A stretch of 64,000 nt of DNA from Alcanivorax limicola (GTDB lineage: Bacteria; Pseudomonadota; Gammaproteobacteria; Pseudomonadales; Alcanivoracaceae), in assembly GCF_019931215.1 (NCBI RefSeq), contig NZ_JAIOUB010000004.1, positions 310,001 through 374,000 of the forward strand, in the 5' to 3' direction. Each line of letters opens with the position of its first letter. Within the stretch, counting starts at the first letter, position 1. A program made the translations under genes and the position numbers. This document shows positions 17,516 to 24,069 of this stretch, piece by piece. The notes under the pieces are model-generated. The model was not told where the DNA came from and did no database searches. It was given only the letters and a program-made list of their open reading frames with translations.

Positions 17516-17974
17516 CTATGTTATCCGATACATCGGGACCTCAATAACCTCCTTAAGCCCCACCCGTGCTGCAGTGCTCTGGATATATTCCCGCCAGTAT
17601 GGCCAGATATGATATGCAACATTATTTTTTGAAAAGGCCTCTATTTCCTCTCCATTCAGCTTACGCTTACATTTGTACTTGGCAGAAAAACTACCAACGA
17701 TTTCCAACTTCGGCACATAGCCTTCCACCTCCTGATCTTCTTCCTTGCCGACCAGACGGAACCCTAGCAGATAGACGAATCGATATCCGCTAGCGTCTTC
17801 TTCGAACTCCAGCGCGTCGACAGACTGGAGCGCACTAAAACCCTGTGATACCAATTCGTCCTTATTGTACCGAGCAGGATCAAAATCCTGACGGACATTC
17901 GCATAACAATGACTCAGGTGGACCGCCTGAATCGCCAAGCACTCCTGCGCCGATTTAAGTGCGTCAGATGCCAT
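17516..17974 (-). CDS. SecB-like chaperone of a toxin-antitoxin-chaperone (TAC) module
   Basis: 152 residues. The C-terminal segment NNVAYHIWPYWREYIQSTAARVGLKEVIEVPMYRI reads like the end of SecB-family chaperones (F..PYxRE.I...T.R.G.....L.P...), and the central alternating beta strands (YRFVYLLGFRLVG, KLEIVGSFSAKYKCK) fit the SecB fold. It is not the housekeeping secB, which is strongly acidic and sits elsewhere. The ATG overlaps the antitoxin stop (ATGA). In TAC systems such a chaperone folds and protects the cognate antitoxin, so that blocking the chaperone frees the toxin. Assigned by context and motif reading. Confidence 0.72.
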   Translation of the reverse strand: MASDALKSAQECLAIQAVHLSHCYANVRQDFDPARYNKDELVSQGFSALQSVDALEFEEDASGYRFVYLLGFRLVGKEEDQEVEGYVPKLEIVGSFSAKYKCKRKLNGEEIEAFSKNNVAYHIWPYWREYIQSTAARVGLKEVIEVPMYRIT

Positions 17975-18405
17975 CAGGCTACATCTCCATTGAGCGCATG
18001 CCAGTCACGGCGCTCATTTCTAAGAATCGGAGTTACGCTCGCTATAGAAAGCCGGACTTGCTGAACAGGAACATCTTTCCAGTTGGCGTGACAAGTCAGT
18101 TCGCTGTGATTGGATCTATCGCGCCTGAAAGAAACCCTTGGCGAAACCCCCAGCGTAAAACAGATGTCAGATAGGGTACCAAGCGTCATATTCCGTGAGC
18201 CGGTAAGCAGTTGGCTAACATAGGCGCGCGACCTACCGAGGTGGCGTGCAAGCGTCACCTTGCTGACGTCCAGTTTTTCCAGCAGCACCAATAGGTCTTC
18301 CGTTACGTTGTAGATCAGTTCTTCCCTAGCTAGGGCACGATCCTCTGCGCGACTAAATTTCTTGTCGGCAGGGTAGAACATATTGCGGACCTCTTTAGCG
18401 CTCAT
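17974..18405 (-). CDS. Xre/HigA-like antitoxin with C-terminal extension
   Basis: 143 residues. A helix-turn-helix lies at about residues 45-85 (LLEKLDVSKVTLARHLGRSRAYVSQLLTGSRNMTLGTLSDICFTLG), the Xre-type DNA-binding fold of HigA antitoxins. About 50 residues follow (SFRRDRSNHSEL... ANWKDVPVQQV) that a simple HigA would not need; in TAC systems an extension here is the chaperone-addiction region bound by the SecB-like partner. ATG 18405 has GAGGAGG six bases upstream, much better than the alternative start at 18420. It overlaps the end of the toxin gene by 11 bases and the chaperone start by one. It probably represses its own operon through the palindrome at 18839-18856. Confidence 0.75.
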   Translation of the reverse strand: MSAKEVRNMFYPADKKFSRAEDRALAREELIYNVTEDLLVLLEKLDVSKVTLARHLGRSRAYVSQLLTGSRNMTLGTLSDICFTLGVSPRVSFRRDRSNHSELTCHANWKDVPVQQVRLSIASVTPILRNERRDWHALNGDVA

Positions 18406-18838
18406 CACCGTCCTCCTCAATTCTTCGCCAATTGTGGCTTACTTTTTCCGTGTCTCTATCATCCAAGTCGTTTTTGTTCTTATAGATGTAATGGCTTATA
18501 AACCATGTGTCCGGCACGCGGTCCGATTTCCAGCAATAGCCTCGAATCGGTATCTTCTTCAGTGCCCGAAACCTCCTGCCGCGCCGCTGGCCGGAAAGAG
18601 CAGGAAGCATCCCTTCCAATGGAAAGTTGTCCCTCGACATTGCCTCGCCATCCGCCAGGCGTTTAATCTGCACAATCATCTGCCGAGTCAGGGACTTCGC
18701 CTTGCCTACCTTGACATGCTTCAAAGCCTCCCGAAACGTATCCAAGGCCCCGTCGCAATGCACCACCGTATACTGCCGCCCCCTATAGTCGACAGAAACT
18801 GATTGTTGATCCTTGTCCTTCGGCACACGCAATCCCAT
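18395..18838 (-). CDS. RelE/HigB-like toxin of the TAC module
   Basis: 147 residues, very basic. The second half (RRFRALKKIPIRGYCWKSDRVPDTWFISHYIYKNKNDLDDRDTEKV) has the layout of HigB/RelE-family mRNA interferases: a GxR core strand, an aromatic strand ending in HxxxKxxxK, then a helix with basic and Asn/Arg residues. The first 70 residues do not look like a standard HigB and may be an extra helical arm. It is the promoter-proximal gene, in the toxin-antitoxin-chaperone order also seen in the M. tuberculosis HigB-HigA-SecB operon. No Shine-Dalgarno sequence precedes the ATG, which follows the operator directly. The fold is assigned by eye only. Confidence 0.6.
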   Translation of the reverse strand: MGLRVPKDKDQQSVSVDYRGRQYTVVHCDGALDTFREALKHVKVGKAKSLTRQMIVQIKRLADGEAMSRDNFPLEGMLPALSGQRRGRRFRALKKIPIRGYCWKSDRVPDTWFISHYIYKNKNDLDDRDTEKVSHNWRRIEEDGDER

Positions 18839-18856
18839 GTTAACATATATATTAAC
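18839..18856 (-). promoter_or_regulatory. Palindromic operator/-10 region directly before the TAC toxin start
   Basis: GTTAACATATATATTAAC is an 18-bp palindrome with one mismatch pair, touching the toxin ATG at 18838. It contains TATATA, which can serve as a -10 element; transcription would then start at or within a few bases of the ATG, giving a leaderless or nearly leaderless message. A palindrome here is where an Xre antitoxin would be expected to bind and autorepress. Assignment rests on position and symmetry only. Confidence 0.5.
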
Positions 18857-19124
18857 TTCAATGTCTATTCGATAAACTGCTCTGAATGACCCCCAAACGC
18901 CACTTTAACAGACGCAACAGCATAACTGCCTAAACGGCCAGTATCGTGCAGCACTTCCGCAGAGTCAAAAGAGCCGACTCGAGACACCCACTAACTTTAA
19001 TTAATAAAATCAATCGGTTAACTAGAATTTCGCTCGATCAAGGCTACTCACTTGATGCGCCTCTTTTGCACCACCCAGCCAAAGGCTGAGCAAACAAAGA
19101 TGGCCAACAGGCAAGGATGCCACC
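18857..19124. other. AT-rich non-coding stretch upstream of the TAC operon
   Basis: No gene is supported. It holds the upstream promoter region of the TAC operon. A motif AAATCAATcgGTTAA near 19007 recurs in altered form (AAATCAATaaGTTAA) near 19226, about 220 bases away; whether this is a recombination or regulatory repeat is unknown. Confidence 0.4.
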
Positions 19125-19235
19125 ATGATAGCGTTAACGGACAAAGAGTCGGAGAAGCGGCTGGTGGCTCGCACCGGGCCGGCAAAACAATGGCGATTCC
19201 GAGACGCCCGCCAATTTTTATATATAAATCAATAA
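19125..19235 (+). other. 36-codon ORF, possible remnant of a ribbon-helix-helix antitoxin
   Basis: An ATG at 19125 with AAGGA seven bases upstream opens a short frame reading MIALTDKESEKRLVARTG and ending at 19235. The pattern of a short strand, then EKRL and ARTG, is like the N-terminus of CopG/ParD-type antitoxins, and a decayed parE-like sequence follows 60 bases later on the same strand. It could be the stump of the matching antitoxin gene, or a chance ORF. There is too little sequence to decide. Confidence 0.25.
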
Positions 19236-19289
19236 GTTAAGTTTAATCTGCTTAGTGAGCGTACCGATCGCACCTTCACAGTAGCCCCC

Positions 19290-19394
19290 CCCCCACACAT
19301 CCTCGCCCCTGGCGCGGCAGCGGATCTGCGCGATGCCGCCCGTCGCACTTTTCAGATCTAGGGGCAGACACAATCGACAGAGGCCCTCATCAGG
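19290..19394 (+). pseudogene. Second parE-like relic
   Basis: Read from 19296, the sequence gives HILAPGAAADLRDAARRTFQI, a TAG, then GQTQSTEALIR. This aligns codon for codon with the start of the parE-like gene at 15116 (YILTRGAAGDLPDLVRYTFQTWGPAQ). By eye about three quarters of the bases match over roughly 95 bases, on the same strand. A poly-C run replaces the start region and the similarity ends near 19394, beside the hydrolase gene. It is a diverged fragment, not a fresh copy. Confidence 0.7.
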
Positions 19395-19424
19395 ATGCGA
19401 CCGGCCTGCGGTGCATACAAAGCC

Positions 19425-20357
19425 TCAGGCGCGCCCGACTGTCTCTTCGATAAGGTCGGCGATCTGTGGCAGTACGCTTTCCGGCAGGTCGTGGCCCATT
19501 CCGGGGATCATGTGCAGGCGGGCGCCGGGGATATGCTTTGCCGAGGCCTTGCCGCCAGCGGGGCGGATCAGCGGGTCTTCGGCACCGTGGATGATGGTGG
19601 CCGGGCAGCGGATTTTCTTGACGTGGGGCGTCAGATCGCCCGTGGCGAGCACAGCGAAGAACTGCTGGCGGATACCGCGCGGGTAGAGGCCGCGCTCCCA
19701 GCTCTCGCCGAACATCTGCTCGACCAGCGCCGCGCCCGGATCGAGGGTGCCGCCGATTTTCTTCATCATGTCGTGGCCGAAGGCGATGTACTGCTCGCGG
19801 TTCTCGATACGCACGCGCGGCGCAACCAGGGTTTTCAGTGCAGCGGGTTTGGGCGGTGGCAGCCAGCGACTGTTGGTGCCGGACATGATCGAGGTCAGGC
19901 TCGACACGCGCTGGGCGCGGGTGGCGGCCATCAGTTGGCTGATCATGCCCCCCATGGACACACCGACCAGGTGCGCGCGCTCAATCTCCAGGGCATCCAG
20001 CAGGGCGCAGGTGTCTTCCACCATATCGTGCAATGTATAGGGAGCATGCACCTTGAGGCCGAGCGTAGCGCGGGCAATGGCCGCAGCGGGCGAGTGCCGG
20101 ATGGCACCACGCAGTTTCGTTGACAGACCGACATCACGATTATCAAAGCGGATCACGCGAAACCCGCGCGCTGCCAGATCATCCAGCAGCGGCGCGGGCC
20201 AGAATACCATCTGTGCCGACAGCCCCATGATGAACAGCAGGGGCGTGCCGTCCTCCGGGCCGCGCTCGTCGTAGCAGAGCTCAATGCCCTGCGGCGTGGT
20301 GATGGTGCCGCTGCGCAAGGTGGACGCGGCAACAAGCGGGCGCGGAGAAACGGTCAT
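19425..20357 (-). CDS. Alpha/beta-fold hydrolase
   Basis: 310 residues. The catalytic triad can be read: nucleophile Ser in GVSMGG, acid in HGAEDPLI, and His in GMGHDLP. The N-terminal LLFIMGLSAQMVFW and FDNRDVGLSTK belong to the subgroup often annotated as 3-oxoadipate enol-lactonase-like or tetracycline/haloalkane-type hydrolases. The substrate is unknown. It starts 35 bases after the thiolase gene on the same strand (AGGA eight bases before ATG 20357), so it is probably co-transcribed with it and may act on an acyl or ester substrate in the same pathway. Confidence 0.82.
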   Translation of the reverse strand: MTVSPRPLVAASTLRSGTITTPQGIELCYDERGPEDGTPLLFIMGLSAQMVFWPAPLLDDLAARGFRVIRFDNRDVGLSTKLRGAIRHSPAAAIARATLGLKVHAPYTLHDMVEDTCALLDALEIERAHLVGVSMGGMISQLMAATRAQRVSSLTSIMSGTNSRWLPPPKPAALKTLVAPRVRIENREQYIAFGHDMMKKIGGTLDPGAALVEQMFGESWERGLYPRGIRQQFFAVLATGDLTPHVKKIRCPATIIHGAEDPLIRPAGGKASAKHIPGARLHMIPGMGHDLPESVLPQIADLIEETVGRA

Positions 20358-20392
20358 GGTCAGTATCCTGTGGCAATCGCGATCACGGGACT

Positions 20393-21556
20393 TTATACCA
20401 ACTCGATGATCGTGGCATTGGCCGTACCCAGCCCCTCACAAATGGCGAGAAGGCCATATTTGCCGCCACGACGACGCAGCTCATAGATCAGCGTGCCCAT
20501 CAGTTTGGTGCCGGTCGCACCCAGCGGATGCCCCAGCGCCTGGGCGCCACCGTTCACATTGAGCTTGTCCAGGTCTGCGCCCACCGCCTTGGCCCAGGCC
20601 AGCGGCACCGAACCAAACGCTTCGTTGACCTCGTACAGATCCATCTGGTCGATGGTCATGCCGGCTTGCTTGAGTGCTTTCTCGGTGGCCGGGATCGGGC
20701 CTTCCAGCACCATGGTCGGATCGCTGCCCACCACGGCCAGCGTATGGATCTTCGCCAGGGGCTTGAGGCCGTATGCCTTCACTGCGGCTTCGCTGGCAAT
20801 CAATACCGCCGAGGCGCCATCGCAGATCTGGCTGGCAAAGGCGGCGGAGATCACACCATCCGGCTGCAGCGGATCAAGGTTCAGCATGGCCTCGTAATCC
20901 GGCTCCCAACGAATGCCCTCGTCCGTATCGTGGACCACGGACTCACCGTCGATGTCCACGGTAATCGGCACGATCTCTTCCTTGAACTTGCCCGCCTTGG
21001 TCGCGGCCGCCGCGTTGACATGGCTGGCGTAGGAGAACTTCGCCAGCTCTTCCCGTGTTACGCCATATTTGGCGGCCATGCGCTCGGCCCCCACAAACTG
21101 GCTGAAGCTTTCGCCCGGGTAACGCTTGCCGATCTCGCCAGAGAACGGATTACCCAGTTCCTTGGCGACTGTCAGCGGCGCACCGATCGGCACCTGGCTC
21201 ATGGATTCCACGCCACCGGCAATCACCAGATCCTGGGTGCCGGAGAGCACCGCCTGCGCGGCAAAATGAATCGCCTGCTGGGAGGAACCGCACTGGCGAT
21301 CAATGGCCACGCCGGGCACGGATTCCGGCAGCTTCGAGCTGAGGATCGAGGTGCGGGCAATATTGAAGGTCTGTGGACCGATCTGGCTGACACAGCCATA
21401 GATCACATCGTCCACTTTTTCCGGCGGCACGCCGGTGCGGTCCAGCAGGGCATCTATGACGATACCGCCGAGATCGGCAGGGTGCTTGCGACTCAGTCGT
21501 CCGTTACGACGCCCGCCAGCGGTACGCACCGCGTCAACAATATAGGCAATGGCCAT
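20393..21556 (-). CDS. Acetyl-CoA C-acyltransferase (thiolase)
   Basis: 387 residues. Catalyses thiolytic cleavage or Claisen condensation of 3-ketoacyl-CoA. The acyl-accepting Cys is in VAIDRQCGSSQQA, the second Cys in CEGLGTANA near the C-terminus, and the GHPLGATG motif supplies the catalytic His. The open frame runs upstream to 21961, but MAIAYIVDAVRTAGGR at 21556, preceded by GGGAG, is the normal N-terminus. Sequence alone does not separate degradative (FadA-like) from biosynthetic (PhaA/AtoB-like) use; the linked hydrolase and the nearby FadL-type porin fit fatty-acid or hydrocarbon use. Confidence 0.93.
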   Translation of the reverse strand: MAIAYIVDAVRTAGGRRNGRLSRKHPADLGGIVIDALLDRTGVPPEKVDDVIYGCVSQIGPQTFNIARTSILSSKLPESVPGVAIDRQCGSSQQAIHFAAQAVLSGTQDLVIAGGVESMSQVPIGAPLTVAKELGNPFSGEIGKRYPGESFSQFVGAERMAAKYGVTREELAKFSYASHVNAAAATKAGKFKEEIVPITVDIDGESVVHDTDEGIRWEPDYEAMLNLDPLQPDGVISAAFASQICDGASAVLIASEAAVKAYGLKPLAKIHTLAVVGSDPTMVLEGPIPATEKALKQAGMTIDQMDLYEVNEAFGSVPLAWAKAVGADLDKLNVNGGAQALGHPLGATGTKLMGTLIYELRRRGGKYGLLAICEGLGTANATIIELV

Positions 21557-21679
21557 GATGCTTCTCCCGAAAGTGATGAATGCGGACCAGACTAATCCGC
21601 CCCCGCAGCGCCCACAATGACCACAGATGACCGCCTGAACAGACTCCTGGTCAGCACGCTTGCTGTACACTTGCGGTCC

Positions 21680-22369
21680 ATGAGACTCGACTATTTCATT
21701 GCCCATGCCACCGGCCTGACCCGCAGCCAGGCGAAGCGACTGATTGCCAGCGGCAGCGTCACCGTCAGCGGCGTGGCCAAACCCACCGCACGCCTGCAAC
21801 TGGCCGGCGAATCCGTGTGCCTCGACGGCGCGCCGCTGACCTTGCCGGGCCATCGCTACCTCATGCTGCACAAACCACCGGGCGTGGTCTGCGCTACGGA
21901 GGACCCGGGGCATCGCACGGTGCTGGATCTGCTGCCGGGTGAACTGCGCCGTGACATGCACAGCGCCGGGCGCCTGGATATCGACACCACCGGGCTGGTG
22001 TTACTGACCACCGATGGCCAGTGGTCCCATCGCATCACCACCCCCAACACGCATTGCCCGAAGCGCTATCGCGTCACCACCGCCGCGCCCCTGACACCTG
22101 ACGCGCTGCAACAACTCCGCGATGGCGTGCTGTTGCATGACAGCCGCACCCCCACCCGCCCGGCGCAGGCCGAGCAGCTTGGCGACACGGAACTGCTGCT
22201 CACCATCAGCGAAGGCCGCTATCACCAGGTCAAGCGCATGCTTGCTGCCACCGGCAACCGGGTGACGGCGCTGCACCGGGAAGCCATCGGCAACCTGACC
22301 CTGGACTCGTCTCTGGCACCCGGCACCTGGCGCGCACTCGACGCCGCCGAAATCGCGCTGTTCGCCTGA
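21680..22369 (+). CDS. rsuA: 16S rRNA pseudouridine-516 synthase RsuA
   Basis: 229 residues. An S4-like RNA-binding domain at about residues 1-55 (MRLDYFIAHATGLTRSQAKRLIASGSVTVSG) is followed by the RsuA-type catalytic domain with the aspartate in SAGRLDIDTTGLVLL. KRYRV and EGRYHQVKRML are further family blocks. The ATG at 21680 gives the standard N-terminus; an upstream in-frame start at 21617 would add 21 unconserved residues. It is divergent from the thiolase gene, with 123 bases between them. Confidence 0.9.
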   Translation: MRLDYFIAHATGLTRSQAKRLIASGSVTVSGVAKPTARLQLAGESVCLDGAPLTLPGHRYLMLHKPPGVVCATEDPGHRTVLDLLPGELRRDMHSAGRLDIDTTGLVLLTTDGQWSHRITTPNTHCPKRYRVTTAAPLTPDALQQLRDGVLLHDSRTPTRPAQAEQLGDTELLLTISEGRYHQVKRMLAATGNRVTALHREAIGNLTLDSSLAPGTWRALDAAEIALFA

Positions 22370-22710
22370 CAAACTTTTACATTCCAGCGGCAAATACTGA
22401 TCGGTCACGGATCAGGTCAGTTACAATATGAAACGCGCAGGGACTAATGCATCCAGAATGTGCATCCAGAATGTGCGTCGAAAATGTGCGTCGAAAAATT
22501 CCGCGGCCATGGAGGGCTGCCATGTTCTGCTACAACACCCGGTTGACTGCGGCATTTTCTGCGGCGCCGTTCAGAACTTCTCGTGCAGCGGCGTTTGCCC
22601 CTGATTCTGCACAGCATATCGGCAACTTCTTTTCGCGGTGTATCGCGATGTCGTGACAATAAAACCTGAGTTGCGTGCCCGCGATGCTGCGCGGGCACCG
22701 GGAGAGCTTC
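22370..22710. other. Intergenic region upstream of the FadL-family gene
   Basis: About 340 bases without a supported gene; small ORFs in it lack coding character. It contains four 13-bp tandem repeats (annotated separately) and the ribosome-binding site GGGAGAG just before 22711. I see no clear promoter. Confidence 0.5.
22448..22499. repeat. Four tandem 13-bp repeats
   Basis: Two exact copies of TGCATCCAGAATG (22448-22460, 22461-22473) are followed by TGCGTCGAAAATG (22474-22486) and TGCGTCGAAAAAT (22487-22499). The second pair differs from the first at a few positions, so the array probably grew by two rounds of duplication. It lies 210 bases upstream of the FadL-type gene. Confidence 0.85.
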
Positions 22711-23994
22711 ATGTCCAGATTCTACGCATTTCCACTGACCGCCCTGTCCGGCAGTTTGCTGCTGCTCAGCGGCCATAGCCTGGCTGCCGGGCTGTCCCTC
22801 AACGAGCAAAGCGCCAGTGGCATGGGCACCGCCTATGCCGGCCGCGCCTCCTCTGCACTGGATGCCAGCACGCTGTATGGCAACCCGGCGGGTATGTCTC
22901 GCTTGCAACGCGCAGAACTCAGCGGTGGTCTTGCCGTGATTGCGCCGAGCATTGATATCAACAATGCACAGGGCGCAGCGCCCGGCACCAACGAAGGCAA
23001 CATGGTGTCCACCTCGCTGATTCCGTTCGGCTATTACGTCACGCCCATTGATGAGCGCTGGCATGTGGGCGTTGGCGCCTATGTTCCCTTTGGTGGCGCC
23101 GCCGATTACGAAGACAGCTTCCAGGGCCGGTATCAGGCGCTGGAAACCGATGTGCGTGTGATCACCGTGCAGCCCACTGTCAGCTATCGCATTGATGAGC
23201 GCTTTGCTGTCGGCGCGGGCGTGACGCTCAACCGGATTGATGGCACGCTGCGCAACAATCTGTCCAATGCGCCCTTCGGCGGCACCGGCGACGCCGAACT
23301 GAAAAGCACCGGTGACGATTACGGCGTCGGCTACAACCTGGGCATCATGGCGCGCCTCACCGACAGCACCACGCTCGGCGTGACCTACTATTCAAAGGTC
23401 GACTACACACTCGATGGCAACACCACGCTCAGTGGCATGGACCCCAATGGCGCCGCGCTGGGCCTGGTCAACGGACGTTATGATGCCTCACTGGACTTCA
23501 CCACACCGGAATCCGCATCCGCGTCGCTGACCCATGAACTGGACGAACGCTGGACGCTGCACGGTGGTGCTGTCTGGACACGCTGGAGCCGACTGCAACG
23601 TATTGATGTGGAAAATGACGGTGCGCAGGGTGCGCTCGCGGTGACCACCGAAGAAATCGGCTTCCGTGACGTGCTGGGCATCTCCGCCGGTGCGTCTTAC
23701 CAGCTCAATCCGCAGTGGATACTGCGCGGCGGCATGGCACTGGATGAATCCCCGGTTTCTGCAGAGAACCGCAGCGTGCGGGTGCCTTATGGTCACCGCA
23801 AGGCGATCTCCGTAGGTGCGGGCTGGTCACCTGCCCGAAACCTCAGCGTCGACATGGCCTATGCCTACCTGTGGGAAAGCGAGGCCCCGGTAGATCAGCA
23901 GGACAGCACCGGCGCAGGGTTACGTCCGGCCTATAGCGCGGACTACGAAACGACTGCTCACGGTGTGTCTGCCCAGCTGACCTATCAGTTTTAG
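22711..23994 (+). CDS. OmpP1/FadL-family outer-membrane channel
   Basis: 427 residues with a signal peptide cleaved after HSLAAG-like residues (about 27). The mature N-terminus LSLNEQSASGMGTAYAGRASSALDASTLYGNPAGMSRL is the FadL signature, including the NPA motif of the hatch domain. The C-terminus ends in aromatic Phe (LTYQF), as outer-membrane barrels do. Such channels take up long-chain fatty acids and hydrophobic compounds such as alkanes or aromatics. ATG 22711 has GGGAG upstream. It is a single-gene unit ending in a bidirectional hairpin shared with parC. Confidence 0.9.
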   Translation: MSRFYAFPLTALSGSLLLLSGHSLAAGLSLNEQSASGMGTAYAGRASSALDASTLYGNPAGMSRLQRAELSGGLAVIAPSIDINNAQGAAPGTNEGNMVSTSLIPFGYYVTPIDERWHVGVGAYVPFGGAADYEDSFQGRYQALETDVRVITVQPTVSYRIDERFAVGAGVTLNRIDGTLRNNLSNAPFGGTGDAELKSTGDDYGVGYNLGIMARLTDSTTLGVTYYSKVDYTLDGNTTLSGMDPNGAALGLVNGRYDASLDFTTPESASASLTHELDERWTLHGGAVWTRWSRLQRIDVENDGAQGALAVTTEEIGFRDVLGISAGASYQLNPQWILRGGMALDESPVSAENRSVRVPYGHRKAISVGAGWSPARNLSVDMAYAYLWESEAPVDQQDSTGAGLRPAYSADYETTAHGVSAQLTYQF

Positions 23995-24034
23995 GGATCA
24001 GTTCTAGAGATCAGTTCCAGCGCACCATGCACCC

Positions 24035-24069
24035 GAACGCAGTAGTGCCTGTATGCACTACTTGCGTTC
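24035..24069. terminator. Bidirectional terminator hairpin between the FadL-type gene and parC
   Basis: GAACGCAGTAGTGC pairs with GCACTACTTGCGTTC around a 6-base loop, a 14-bp stem with a single bulged T. It overlaps the last codons of parC. Neither side has a long T run, so termination efficiency is uncertain. Confidence 0.5.

Noticed and set aside
15429-19290. Integrative element with integrase or att sites
   Set aside because: No integrase, transposase, tRNA gene or clear direct-repeat att site is visible; only the AT-rich content and the parE fragments suggest transfer.
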